From positions 176,624-240,623 of the forward strand of contig JAXMCE010000005.1 in assembly GCA_046349515.1 (NCBI GenBank): 64,000 nucleotides of DNA, given 5' to 3'. Below the pieces are notes generated by a model. It saw only the letters and a list, made by a program, of their open reading frames with translations, had not been told where the DNA came from and searched no databases. Of this stretch, positions 34,142 through 43,141 are shown piece after piece. Both the position numbers and the translations under genes were made by a program. Source of the stretch: JBGPGW01 sp046349515. GTDB taxonomy: Bacteria; Pseudomonadota; Alphaproteobacteria; CADEGL01. The stretch's first letter is position 1. The number at the start of each line of letters is the position of its first letter.

Positions 34142-35343
34142 GCGATTCGGGCGACCGCACCCGGCGCGATCCGCACGCGGAACGGGCGGCCCGCCGTGCG
34201 GGCCGGTCCGCTGCAGCAGCACCTCCCTCCGTGGCCGAAGCAGCGCCGCCGGCGCCGAGCGGGCGCATGCGCCGCGACCCGCGCGCCGAGCGTGCGGCGC
34301 GTCTCTCGGGTGCCGCGCCCAGCCAGGCGGCGATGACCGCCGCGCCGTCTCCACCTGCGGAACCCCGGGTGAGGACGCGAATCGTCGCGGAGCCGGCCTA
34401 TCACATCCTGGTCGTGCCGGATTTGGAGGACGGGCGCCTCTCGTCCCATGACCGCGACGTCATCGGCGCGGCACGGCTTCTTGCGGATACCGGCGGCGGC
34501 GCGGTTGTCGTGTGCGCCTTCAGTGGACCCGACGGCCCGCGCGATTCGTTCGTCGATGCCGGCGCCGACCGGGTGATGGGGTTCGTCGCGCCCGAGTTCG
34601 GGGGTTATGCGCCCGAGAGCCGCGCGGCTGCGGTCATCGCCGCCATGGCCGCGCTCGGGGCGCGCCATGTGCTGTTTCCGGACACGGCCACGGGCGGCGG
34701 CGATGTCGGGCGGCGCGTCGCGGTTCGCCTCAAGGATCGCGCCGCGGGCAATGTCCAGCGCGTGGCGGGTGATGAGCTGGTCCGCCGCGGCGGTGGAGGC
34801 CGGTCGGATTTGGCATTGGCGCCGCCCAAAGTGCTGTTGATCGCGGCCGAAGCGGCTGACCCGGCCGTGGACGAGCGGTACGAGGCGCGCGCCATCGATC
34901 CCGCGCCATTCTCGGTGTCGGCACGCCTCACGGACCGCGGGCTGGCCTCGACCGATCCCTCGCTCATCGCGCTTGCCGAGGCCGATTTCATCGTGAGTGG
35001 CGGAAACGGCGTCCAGGATTGGGACGGTTTTCACCGCCTCGCGACGGCGCTCGGGGCGAGCGAGGGCGGCAGCCGGCCCGTCTGCGATGCGGGCCATCTG
35101 CCGCGCGCGCGGCAGGTCGGCGCTTCCGGCACGCTCGTCGAGCCGCGGTGCTACGTGGCGCTCGGCATTGCGGGCGCGCCGCAGCACCTCCAAGGCATCG
35201 CCAAATGCGAGCGCGTCGTCGCGGTCAATGCCGATCCCCATTGCGACATGATCAAGCGTGCCGATCTCGCGATCATCGGCGATGTCCAGGCGCTCATGCC
35301 CGCGCTCGAGCGATTGGCCAAGGGGGTGCGCGGTGACGCTTGA
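34138..35343 (+). CDS. etfA: Electron transfer flavoprotein alpha subunit, Dgc-associated type
   Basis: This 401-aa protein has an ETF alpha core from about residue 78 (YHILVVPDLEDGRL) and the C-terminal FAD domain (FIVSGGNGVQDW, GHLPRARQVGASGTLVEP, GIAGAPQHLQGI, VAVNADPHCDMIKRADLAI). The motif is degenerate compared with housekeeping EtfA. The first 75 residues are Ala/Arg/Pro-rich and contain two copies of an RRDPxAERAAR module (9-19 and 45-55). It overlaps dgcB by 4 bp (ATGA), so it belongs to the demethylase electron chain rather than to fatty-acid oxidation. Confidence 0.85.
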   Translation: MSDSGDRTRRDPHAERAARRAGRSAAAAPPSVAEAAPPAPSGRMRRDPRAERAARLSGAAPSQAAMTAAPSPPAEPRVRTRIVAEPAYHILVVPDLEDGRLSSHDRDVIGAARLLADTGGGAVVVCAFSGPDGPRDSFVDAGADRVMGFVAPEFGGYAPESRAAAVIAAMAALGARHVLFPDTATGGGDVGRRVAVRLKDRAAGNVQRVAGDELVRRGGGGRSDLALAPPKVLLIAAEAADPAVDERYEARAIDPAPFSVSARLTDRGLASTDPSLIALAEADFIVSGGNGVQDWDGFHRLATALGASEGGSRPVCDAGHLPRARQVGASGTLVEPRCYVALGIAGAPQHLQGIAKCERVVAVNADPHCDMIKRADLAIIGDVQALMPALERLAKGVRGDA

Positions 35344-36106
35344 GGTCGCAGTCCTCGTTTCGATCGGCCGGCATCCCGTCTCGGGCCGGCCGCGGCCGGC
35401 GGCGGCGGATGCGCGGGCGCTCGATCTCGCGCTCGGCCTTCCCGGTGCGCGCGTCCGCATTGTCCATGCTGGCGATCCCGGCGAGGCGGTCTTGCGCGAC
35501 TATCTCGGCATGGGTGCCGAGATGGCGACTGTGCTCGCCATGCCGCCCGACGCCGATCCTTTGCCCGCGCTGATTGAGCATCTTCGGTCGACGAAGCCCG
35601 GCCTCGTGCTTGCCGGTTTGCGCGCGGAGGCGGGTGAAGACAGCGGCCTGCTGCCCTATCTCGTGGCCGAGGGGCTTGGCTCCGCGCTCTTGCCGGGAAT
35701 CGTCGGCCTCGCGATCGACGGCGAGGAGGTCGAGGCGCTGCAGGCGCTGCCGCGCGGCCGGCGCCGGCGGATCGCCGCGCGCCTGCCGGCGCTCGTCACG
35801 GTCCCGGCAACCGCGACAGCACCGCGCATGAGCGCTTACGGCCGCGCACGCCGAGGGCAGATCGAGACGATCGCGGCCTCGGCTCCGCCCGACGAGGCGC
35901 GGGCAGGCTGGGAGGTGCGTCCCGCACGGCGGCGTCCGAAGCGCCTTCGCGTCATGAAGGCCGCGAGCGCCGCCGACCGCATCCGAGCCGTGACCGAAAC
36001 GGCGGCGGGAAAGGGTCGCATCCTCCAGGGCTTGGCACCCGATGCCGCCGCCAAGGCGATCCTCGATTACCTGATCGAGGAAGGCATCATCCAGCCGAAG
36101 GCGTGA
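35333..36106 (+). CDS. etfB: Electron transfer flavoprotein beta-subunit-like protein
   Basis: This 257-aa protein of the ETF beta family starts at GTG 35333, overlapping etfA by 11 bp. It keeps the ETF fold (VAVLVSIGRHP, the ALDLALGL helix, the LPYLVAEGLG region, LPALVTVPATATAPRMSAYG) but lacks many residues of canonical AMP-binding EtfB, as is usual for demethylase-linked pairs. The C-terminus (GRILQGLAPDAAAKAILDYL) is typical of the Dgc-associated group. It closes the soxB-etfB plus-strand unit and is convergent with the M24 gene 13 bp away. Confidence 0.82.
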   Translation: MTLEVAVLVSIGRHPVSGRPRPAAADARALDLALGLPGARVRIVHAGDPGEAVLRDYLGMGAEMATVLAMPPDADPLPALIEHLRSTKPGLVLAGLRAEAGEDSGLLPYLVAEGLGSALLPGIVGLAIDGEEVEALQALPRGRRRRIAARLPALVTVPATATAPRMSAYGRARRGQIETIAASAPPDEARAGWEVRPARRRPKRLRVMKAASAADRIRAVTETAAGKGRILQGLAPDAAAKAILDYLIEEGIIQPKA

Positions 36107-36119
36107 CGCGGCCGCGACC

Positions 36120-37331
36120 TCAAACCACGATCATCGTTCTGTCGAGTTTCGAGAGAACTTCGAGGCCCGTCTCCGTCATGAGCAGCATGTCGATGTAGCT
36201 GCCGCCTTTGCCGCCCGGCCAGTCTTCCATCACGATGTCGAACACGTTCTCGTAGTTCGTCGTCATGCCGACTTCGAAATCGATCGCCTCGAATCCGAGG
36301 CCGCTGTGGAAGGTGTGGCCCACCCAGTCGGGCGGGATGGCGATGCCCATGTCGTAGCCGCCGACGAGCCACGCGTATTTCTTGAGCCCGACCGATTCGA
36401 TGTAGGCGTTGGCGATCTCGTGGAGCTTCAGCATCGGGTCGCCCGGTCGCACCTCGCGGATCACCACCTCGATGCTTTTCGAGGCTTTCTCGTAAAGGTC
36501 GATCCAGCGCCGGTCCGGCTCGCCCAGCGAGAAGATTCGCGCGAGATCGGCGTGATAGCGGTTGTAGGAGGCGGAGAAGTCCACCCAGACGATGTCACCT
36601 TGCGCCACTTTGCGCCGGCTGGGCGGCACGTGATGTGCCGCGCCACGCGGACCCGAGCGTACCGCCGTCCGGATGGCCGGCTCCTCGCCGCCATGCTTCG
36701 CCATGGTGTGGTGGGCAAGGCCTTGAATTTCGATCTCGGTCATGCCCGGCTTCATCTCGCGGATGACGGAGGTCATGGCGTGGTCCGCGATGGCAGCGGC
36801 TCTCCGCATGCAGGCGATCTCGGCCGGCGACTTCACCATCTTGACCCGGTCGACGAGCCAGGAGCCGTCGACGGTTGCGGCGCCCGCGGCGGCGAGACGC
36901 GCCTCGATCGCGCCGATGACGATGCCGTGGGGCGAGAGACTCCAGCGCTCGACGGCGGCGGTCCCCTTGATCCAGCCACGTCCTTTGAGCGTGTCGATGA
37001 TCGTATCGACCGCCGGCTCGTACTTCCGGCGCGCGACGAACACGGCATCGTCGAACCGACCTGTGCCGCTTTTCACGAGATCGACATGCGATTCCGAATC
37101 AAAGAAGAGAGTGCGGTCCTCGTCGAGCCGGATGGCAAGGCCGGTCGGCGTCGTGCGCCGGTACCAGATCGAATCGTATCCGGTGAGATAGGTGATGTTG
37201 GGCGGCGAGGTCACGAAGAGAAGGTCGATGCGCCTCTCAGCCATGGCCTGCCGCACCCTGGCCAGGCGGGCGCGATACTCTTCGCGGGGGAAAGGCGGGC
37301 CCCACGCCGTGCCGTCTTCGGTGTTGATCAT
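36120..37331 (-). CDS. M24-family creatinase/Xaa-Pro-peptidase-like protein (third copy)
   Basis: This 403-aa M24-fold protein with creatinase-type N-terminal domain has PPNITYLTGYDS at about 43-53. In contrast to the two copies near the left end it keeps both Asp metal positions (Asp251 in VWVDFSAS and Asp262 in HADLARIF) and a His pair in AAHHVPPS. However, the distal HxxGxxxH motif is changed to GYDMGIAIPPDW. It may therefore bind metal only partly. ATG 37331 is preferred because upstream in-frame codons run into the neighbouring dehydrogenase gene, 32 bp away on the same strand. Confidence 0.78.
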   Translation of the reverse strand: MINTEDGTAWGPPFPREEYRARLARVRQAMAERRIDLLFVTSPPNITYLTGYDSIWYRRTTPTGLAIRLDEDRTLFFDSESHVDLVKSGTGRFDDAVFVARRKYEPAVDTIIDTLKGRGWIKGTAAVERWSLSPHGIVIGAIEARLAAAGAATVDGSWLVDRVKMVKSPAEIACMRRAAAIADHAMTSVIREMKPGMTEIEIQGLAHHTMAKHGGEEPAIRTAVRSGPRGAAHHVPPSRRKVAQGDIVWVDFSASYNRYHADLARIFSLGEPDRRWIDLYEKASKSIEVVIREVRPGDPMLKLHEIANAYIESVGLKKYAWLVGGYDMGIAIPPDWVGHTFHSGLGFEAIDFEVGMTTNYENVFDIVMEDWPGGKGGSYIDMLLMTETGLEVLSKLDRTMIVV

Positions 37332-37363
37332 CTCTGTCTCGGGGGTGTTGCCTTCGTATGCGG

Positions 37364-39775
37364 TCAGGCCTTCGGCCGCGCGTTCTCCGGGTCGTAAAGC
37401 GGTTTCTCCACGACGATGGCGGGCCTGCGTTCGCCCAGGATTTCGACCTCGACGCGCGCACCGGGACGGTCGTGGGGCGGCGTAAGGTAGGCAAGCGCGA
37501 TGCTTGCCTTGACGGTGTGGCCATAGCCGCCCGAAGCCACGATGCCGGCGTAGCGACCGTTCGCGAAGACGGGCGCGTTGGTCGGCGCGTCCGTGTCCTT
37601 GGCGTCGACCGTGAGGATGGCGAGCCGCCATTTGTGTCCGGCGCGCTTCGCGTCTTCGAGCGCCTGTCGCCCGATGAAGTCGCGACCATCGAGGCGCACC
37701 AAGCGCTCGAGCCCTGCCTCGATGGGGTCAACCTCGAGCGTCAGGTCCGTGCCCCAGGCGCGATAGGCTTTCTCCAGCCTCAGCGAGTTCATCGCGCGCG
37801 TGCCGAAATGGGCGAGTCCGTGGGCGCGCCCTGCCTCGACGATCGCGTCATACAGCCGCGCCTGGTGGACGAAGGCGTGGTGCAGCTCCCAACCGAGCTC
37901 GCCCACGTAGTTGCAGCGGAGCGCCCGCACCGGCACGGATGCCACCTCGATCTCGCGCGCGCTGAGCCACGGGAAGGCGCGGTTCGAGAGGTCTGCGCGC
38001 GTGAGCGTGGTGAGAATGTCGCGTGCCTTGGGACCGGCCAGGACGAGCACGCCGTCCCGGAGCGTCACGTCCTCGATGCGTACGTCCCTCTCGGGGCAAT
38101 GGCGCTCGAGCCAATCGCGGTCGTGGAGTTGGGCCGCCGCCGCCGTCACCACGTAGAACCGATCGGATCCGAGACGCGCGATAGTGCCCTCGCACTCGAT
38201 CTTGCCCTTGGGCGTGAGCATCTGGGTGAGCACGACGCCACCTGATTTCTTCGGAGGCTGATTCGCGCACAGGCGGTCAAGGAACGCCGCCGCACCTGGC
38301 CCCGTGACCTCGAACTTCGAGAATCCGGAGAGATCGAGGAGGCCCGCGCGCTCGCGCACGGCGCGGCACTCGGCGGCGACATGGGGAAAGGAGTCGTTGC
38401 GGCGGAAGGTCAGCGACTCGGACGCGCCCGCGGGCGCGAACCAGGCTGCGCGCTCCCAGCCGAACCGCGCCTCGAATACGGCGCCCGCCGCCTTGAGACG
38501 CTCATAAATGGGCGTCGTCTTCGCTGGCCGTCCCGCCGGGCGCTCCTCGTTCGGGAAGGTCACCGCATACATGTACTTATAGACCTCGGTCGCCCGGTCG
38601 ACCGTGTAGTCGAGCGTCGCATACGGTCCAAAACGGCGCGGGTCGAACTCGAACATATCGATCGACGGCTCGCCGTCGACGATCCATTCGGCGAGATATT
38701 TGCCGCTGCCCCCGCCCTGGGCGATGCCGACGCTGAATCCGTTCAAGCACCAATAGTTGCGCAAGCCTGCGACCGGACCGATGAGCGGCCCGCCGTCCGG
38801 CGTGTGCGGGATGGGCCCGTTGACCATGCGCTTGATGCCGGCCTTGGCGAGCACCGGCACGCGCTTCATCGCCATCTCGACGATCGTCTCGACACGGTCG
38901 AGATCGTTCGGCAGCAAGTCTTGCCCGAACTGCTCCGGGATGCCGTCGACCGCCCAGGGCTTGCCGTCAGGCTCGTAGGGCCCATAGAGCATGCCCTGGC
39001 CTTCCTGGCGGAGATAGTAGGAGGCGCCGGGATCGCGCAGCAGCGGGAACTCGCGCCCGAGCGATTTCACCTCGGGGATCGTCTCGGTCACGAGGTACTG
39101 ATGCTCCATCGAGACGATGGGGAGATCGAGGCCGGCGAGCTTACCGACGTCGCGCGCCCAGGTTCCCGCTGCGTTGACGACGTGCTCGCAGCGGATCGTG
39201 CCCTTGTCGGTCTCGACGATCCACGTGCCGTCCTGTGCCTGCGTCGTCCCGATGACGCGCGTCTTCCTGTAGATCTCCGCGCCGCCATCGCGCGCACCCT
39301 TGGCCATGGCGTTCGTCGTGCTCGCGGGATCGACGTAGCCATCCGCGGGCGTGTGGGCACCCGCAATGACGCCGTCGAGCTCGATGAAGGGGAAGTGCGC
39401 CTTGATCTCGTTGGGGCCGATGACGTGGAACGGCAGGCCGATGTTCTTGGCCTGGCTTTCGAGCAGCTTGAACTGGTCGAGGCGGTCCTTGTTCTCCGCG
39501 ATTCGGATCGAGCCGACTTTGTGGAAACCCGTGGCCTGGCCGGTCTCGCCTTCGAGACGTTCGTAGAGTTCGGTCGAGTATTTCTGGATGCGGGTGAGGT
39601 TGAGGCTCGTCTCGAAATGCGGCGTGTTGCCGGCGGCATGCCAGGTGGAGCCGGCCGTGAGCTCGTTCCGTTCGATGAGGACGACGTCGCGCCAGCCGAG
39701 CTTCACGAGATGGTAGAGAAGGCCGCACCCCGCGATTCCGCCTCCGATCACGACGACGCGCGCATGGCTCTTCAT
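37364..39775 (-). CDS. Dimethylglycine/sarcosine dehydrogenase family flavoprotein with GcvT domain
   Basis: This 803-aa protein has an N-terminal DAO-type FAD domain (VVVIGGGIAGCGLLYHL, residues 7-23) with His46 in AGSTWHAAGN, the position that carries covalent FAD in dimethylglycine dehydrogenase. A C-terminal aminomethyltransferase domain (from about 430) has folate-binding features such as NYVGELGWELHH and LEVDPIEAGLERLVRLD. It would oxidise an N-methyl group and transfer it to THF. It is transcribed divergently from formate-THF ligase, which uses the same C1 pool, and leads a two-gene operon with an M24 protein. Sarcosine, dimethylglycine or a related amine are possible. Confidence 0.88.
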   Translation of the reverse strand: MKSHARVVVIGGGIAGCGLLYHLVKLGWRDVVLIERNELTAGSTWHAAGNTPHFETSLNLTRIQKYSTELYERLEGETGQATGFHKVGSIRIAENKDRLDQFKLLESQAKNIGLPFHVIGPNEIKAHFPFIELDGVIAGAHTPADGYVDPASTTNAMAKGARDGGAEIYRKTRVIGTTQAQDGTWIVETDKGTIRCEHVVNAAGTWARDVGKLAGLDLPIVSMEHQYLVTETIPEVKSLGREFPLLRDPGASYYLRQEGQGMLYGPYEPDGKPWAVDGIPEQFGQDLLPNDLDRVETIVEMAMKRVPVLAKAGIKRMVNGPIPHTPDGGPLIGPVAGLRNYWCLNGFSVGIAQGGGSGKYLAEWIVDGEPSIDMFEFDPRRFGPYATLDYTVDRATEVYKYMYAVTFPNEERPAGRPAKTTPIYERLKAAGAVFEARFGWERAAWFAPAGASESLTFRRNDSFPHVAAECRAVRERAGLLDLSGFSKFEVTGPGAAAFLDRLCANQPPKKSGGVVLTQMLTPKGKIECEGTIARLGSDRFYVVTAAAAQLHDRDWLERHCPERDVRIEDVTLRDGVLVLAGPKARDILTTLTRADLSNRAFPWLSAREIEVASVPVRALRCNYVGELGWELHHAFVHQARLYDAIVEAGRAHGLAHFGTRAMNSLRLEKAYRAWGTDLTLEVDPIEAGLERLVRLDGRDFIGRQALEDAKRAGHKWRLAILTVDAKDTDAPTNAPVFANGRYAGIVASGGYGHTVKASIALAYLTPPHDRPGARVEVEILGERRPAIVVEKPLYDPENARPKA

Positions 39776-39978
39776 GATAGTCCTCCCCGGGCACTTCAAT
39801 TCGACACCGGGCTCGGGGCGCCGGTCAATACGAGCGCCATCGCGTGGGCCGCGTGAAGGTCGCGCGTTGTGCACTGCGGTGACGACGCGCGGATCGCCTC
39901 GAATCCCCTTGCAAGTCCACCACGCCTGCCTTAGCCGTGGGGTCGATTTCAAAACGTCAGGAATGCCAGGGGGCAGGG

Positions 39979-41682
39979 ATGAATACGTCGACGGGCGGCG
40001 CGGTCGCCAAGGTGCCGAGCGACATCGAGATCGCGCGCGAGGCCAAGATGCAGCCGATCGAGGCGATCGGCGCCAAGCTCGGCATTCCGGACAAGGCGCT
40101 CTACCGCTATGGCCCGCACAAGGCCAAGATCTCCTTCGATTTCATCCAGTCGCTGCAAGGCAAGCCCGACGGCAAGCTGATCCTCGTGACGGCGATCACG
40201 CCGACCCCGGCGGGCGAGGGCAAGACCACGACGACGGTCGGCTTGGGCGACGGCTTGAACCGTATCGGCAAGAAGGCCGTCATCTGCTTGCGCGAACCGA
40301 GCCTCGGGCCCTGCTTCGGCGTCAAGGGCGGCGCGGCTGGCGGCGGCTACGCCCAGGTCGTGCCCATGGAAGACATCAACCTCCATTTCACCGGCGACTT
40401 CCACGCGATCGGTGCCGCGAACAACCTCTTGGCGGCCATGCTCGACAACCACATCTACTGGGGCAACGCGTTGGGGTTGGACGCGCGCCGGATCAGCTGG
40501 CGCCGCGTCGTCGACATGAACGACCGCGCGCTCCGCTCGGTCGTGAACTCGCTGGGCGGCACGGCCAACGGCTTCCCGCGCGAGGACGGCTTCGACATCA
40601 CCGTCGCGTCCGAGGTGATGGCCATCTTCTGCCTCTCGCAAAGCGTCGAGGATCTCCAGACGCGGCTCGGCAACATCATCGTGGGCCAGACGCGCGAGCG
40701 CCGCTTCGTGCGGGCGAGCGAGCTCAATGCCGCCGGCTCCATGGCCGTCCTCTTGAAGGACGCGCTCATGCCCAACCTCGTGCAGACGCTCGAGAACAAT
40801 CCGGCTTTCGTCCATGGCGGGCCATTCGCCAACATCGCCCATGGCTGCAACTCGGCGCTCGCGACCAAGACCGCCTTGAAGCTGGGTGACTACGTGGTGA
40901 CGGAAGCCGGGTTCGGCGCCGACCTCGGGGCCGAGAAGTTCTTCGACATCAAGTGCCGCAAGGCCGGGCTGAAGCCTGCGGCCGCCGTCATCGTCGCGAC
41001 CGTGCGCGCGCTCAAGATGCACGGCGGCGTCGCCAAGGACGCGCTCGGCAAGGAGAATCTCGAGGCGCTCAAGGCCGGCGCTTCCAACCTCGCCCGCCAC
41101 GTCGAGAACGTGAAGAGCTTCGGCGTGCCGGCGGTCGTCGCGATCAACCGCTTCACGAGCGACACCGACGCCGAGATCGCGCTCATCAAGCAGATGTGCG
41201 CCGAGCTTGACGTGCGCGTCGTGCCCTGCACGCACTGGGCCAACGGGAGCGCCGGGACGGAGGAACTCGCGCGCGTCGTCGTCGACGTCGTCGAGAAGAA
41301 CAAGGGCGAGTTCCGCTTGCTGTACCCCGATGACATGTCGCTTTGGGACAAGGTGCGGACGATCGCGCAGCGCATCTACGGCGCGCGCGGCATCATCGCC
41401 GACAAGGTCGTGCGCGACCGCTTCGCCGAGTACCAGGAGGCGGGCTACGGCCACTACCCCATCTGCATGGCCAAGACCCAGTACAGCTTCTCGACGGACG
41501 CGAACCTGAAGGGCGCGCCCAAGGACCACGTCGTGCCGGTCCGCGAGGTGCGGCTTTCGGGCGGGGCCGAGTTCCTCGTCGTCATCTGCGGCGAGATCAT
41601 GACCATGCCCGGCCTGCCCAAGGTGCCGGCCGCCAACCACATCTACATCAACGACCGCGGCCAGATCGAAGGGTTGTTCTAG
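39979..41682 (+). CDS. fhs: Formate-tetrahydrofolate ligase
   Basis: Fhs joins formate to THF with ATP, or runs in reverse to yield ATP from formyl-THF. At 567 aa it is full length. The P-loop-like PTPAGEGKTTTTVG lies at about 75-88, followed by REPSLGPCFGVKGGAAGGGYAQV and the DIKCRKAG and THWANGSAG regions. ATG 39979 follows a caggggg ribosome site. It is divergent from a GcvT-fused N-methyl dehydrogenase and 3.9 kb from the sarcosine oxidase unit, so it probably drains their methylene-THF through formyl-THF to formate. Confidence 0.96.
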   Translation: MNTSTGGAVAKVPSDIEIAREAKMQPIEAIGAKLGIPDKALYRYGPHKAKISFDFIQSLQGKPDGKLILVTAITPTPAGEGKTTTTVGLGDGLNRIGKKAVICLREPSLGPCFGVKGGAAGGGYAQVVPMEDINLHFTGDFHAIGAANNLLAAMLDNHIYWGNALGLDARRISWRRVVDMNDRALRSVVNSLGGTANGFPREDGFDITVASEVMAIFCLSQSVEDLQTRLGNIIVGQTRERRFVRASELNAAGSMAVLLKDALMPNLVQTLENNPAFVHGGPFANIAHGCNSALATKTALKLGDYVVTEAGFGADLGAEKFFDIKCRKAGLKPAAAVIVATVRALKMHGGVAKDALGKENLEALKAGASNLARHVENVKSFGVPAVVAINRFTSDTDAEIALIKQMCAELDVRVVPCTHWANGSAGTEELARVVVDVVEKNKGEFRLLYPDDMSLWDKVRTIAQRIYGARGIIADKVVRDRFAEYQEAGYGHYPICMAKTQYSFSTDANLKGAPKDHVVPVREVRLSGGAEFLVVICGEIMTMPGLPKVPAANHIYINDRGQIEGLF

Positions 41683-41688
41683 GGATTG

Positions 41689-43026
41689 TCAGCCGCCGGC
41701 CTCACCCCGATACGCCCGCACCACGCGCCGGGTCTTGCGCTCGGATGCGATTGTGCCGGCGGGGACGAGCGTGATTTTGCTCGTGAAGTTGTTGGCCTTC
41801 TGGATCTCAGCGGTGATCTCGCGGACGAGCGCTGCGTGCGCTGCTTCCGGCACGTCGCGCGCGACTTCGACCGTGATCGGCACCGGGTAGTCGATCGGCG
41901 GCGCGCGATCGAGGATCACCTGGAACTCGCCCGTCACGCGTGGCTGGAGGCGCAGGAGCGTCGCCTGGACCGCGAGCGGGAAGACGTTGACGCCCTTGAC
42001 GATGAACATGTCGTCCGAACGGCCGAGGACGCGGAAGCGGAACGTCGTGCGGCCACAGGCGCACGGTGATGTGAAGACCTGCATGAGGTCGTGCGAGCGC
42101 ATCCGCTGGAGCGGGCACGCCTCGCGCCTGATCGAGGTGTAGACGGCTTCGCCCTGTTGGCCGTCTTCGAAGGGGAGCGGTGCGCCCGTCTCGGGATCGA
42201 TCAACTCGACGACCGCGAAACCCGTGCCGCCGAAATGGACATGGGCGAGATGCTCGCACTCGCCGGAGTGGAGCCCCAACTCGCCCGTGCCGTACTGGTC
42301 GCGCGCGACCATGCCCCAGATTTCCTCGATGCGCTCCCGGTAGCCGGGCACCTGGATGCCCGGCTCGCCCGAGAAGAAGCCCTTGCGCAATCCAACCGAG
42401 CGAGGCTCAAGGCCCATCGCGCGTGCGACCTCGGCGAGACGGACGGCATAGGAGGGGGTGGACCAGATCGCAACGTCGTCCTTGATCGCTGCCATCATGG
42501 ACAGAAGCTTCTCGGACTGGCCGACGCCGAAGGGGATCGTCGCGGCGCCGAGCGTCTCGAACGTCAGGTGATCGCTCAAGCCCCCGGCATAGAGGTTGTA
42601 ATTCATGCACTCGAAGACGATGTCGCCCGGCCGGCACCCCATGGCCCAAAGGGCGCGCGCGCCCATCTCGCAGTAATCGGCGATGTCCCGGCGCGTGAAG
42701 CCGATGCGCATGGGCTGGCCGGTCGTGCCGCCGGTCGCCTGGATTCGCACGATGGCCTCGAGCGGCGCGCATTGGTTGGCGCCCAGCAGGGCGCCCTCGG
42801 CCTGCGACTGGGCGATCTCGCTCTTCTCCATGAAAGGGATGAGCGGCAGATCCTCGATGCCGCGGATCTGGGACGGTGCCACGCCAGCCTTGTCCAGCTT
42901 CGCGGCGAGGAAGGGGCTCGTCCGATAGTTGTGATCGATTTGCGCGCGGAGACGTTCGGATTCGAGCCGGCGGCGCGCGTCTGTCGCCATCGTCTCGATC
43001 TCGGCGTTCCAATACCGGCGGGTCAT
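41689..43026 (-). CDS. Phenylacetate-CoA ligase (PaaK) family protein
   Basis: This 445-aa adenylate-forming CoA ligase is of the PaaK subgroup. The ATP-binding loop is RIQATGGTTGQPMRIG, and the FSGEPG and QYGTGELG motifs and C-terminal GRSDDMFIVKGVNVFP hinge are present. Members activate aryl acetates and other aromatic or heteroaromatic acids. ATG 43026 is chosen over upstream in-frame codons because MTRRYWNAEIETM matches the family start. It is co-directional with a DUF1989 gene 115 bp upstream and convergent with fhs. No other phenylacetate genes are present, so the acid substrate is unknown. Confidence 0.86.
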   Translation of the reverse strand: MTRRYWNAEIETMATDARRRLESERLRAQIDHNYRTSPFLAAKLDKAGVAPSQIRGIEDLPLIPFMEKSEIAQSQAEGALLGANQCAPLEAIVRIQATGGTTGQPMRIGFTRRDIADYCEMGARALWAMGCRPGDIVFECMNYNLYAGGLSDHLTFETLGAATIPFGVGQSEKLLSMMAAIKDDVAIWSTPSYAVRLAEVARAMGLEPRSVGLRKGFFSGEPGIQVPGYRERIEEIWGMVARDQYGTGELGLHSGECEHLAHVHFGGTGFAVVELIDPETGAPLPFEDGQQGEAVYTSIRREACPLQRMRSHDLMQVFTSPCACGRTTFRFRVLGRSDDMFIVKGVNVFPLAVQATLLRLQPRVTGEFQVILDRAPPIDYPVPITVEVARDVPEAAHAALVREITAEIQKANNFTSKITLVPAGTIASERKTRRVVRAYRGEAGG

Positions 43027-43141
43027 CGCGTGTGGCGGAGGAGACCCTTCAACTCGCGCCACCCTTTGGTGTGATGGCGCGGGCATTTCGCGGCATGACC
43101 GCCATCGGACGGCGATTCTGACCACCGTGGATCATCGGCTA

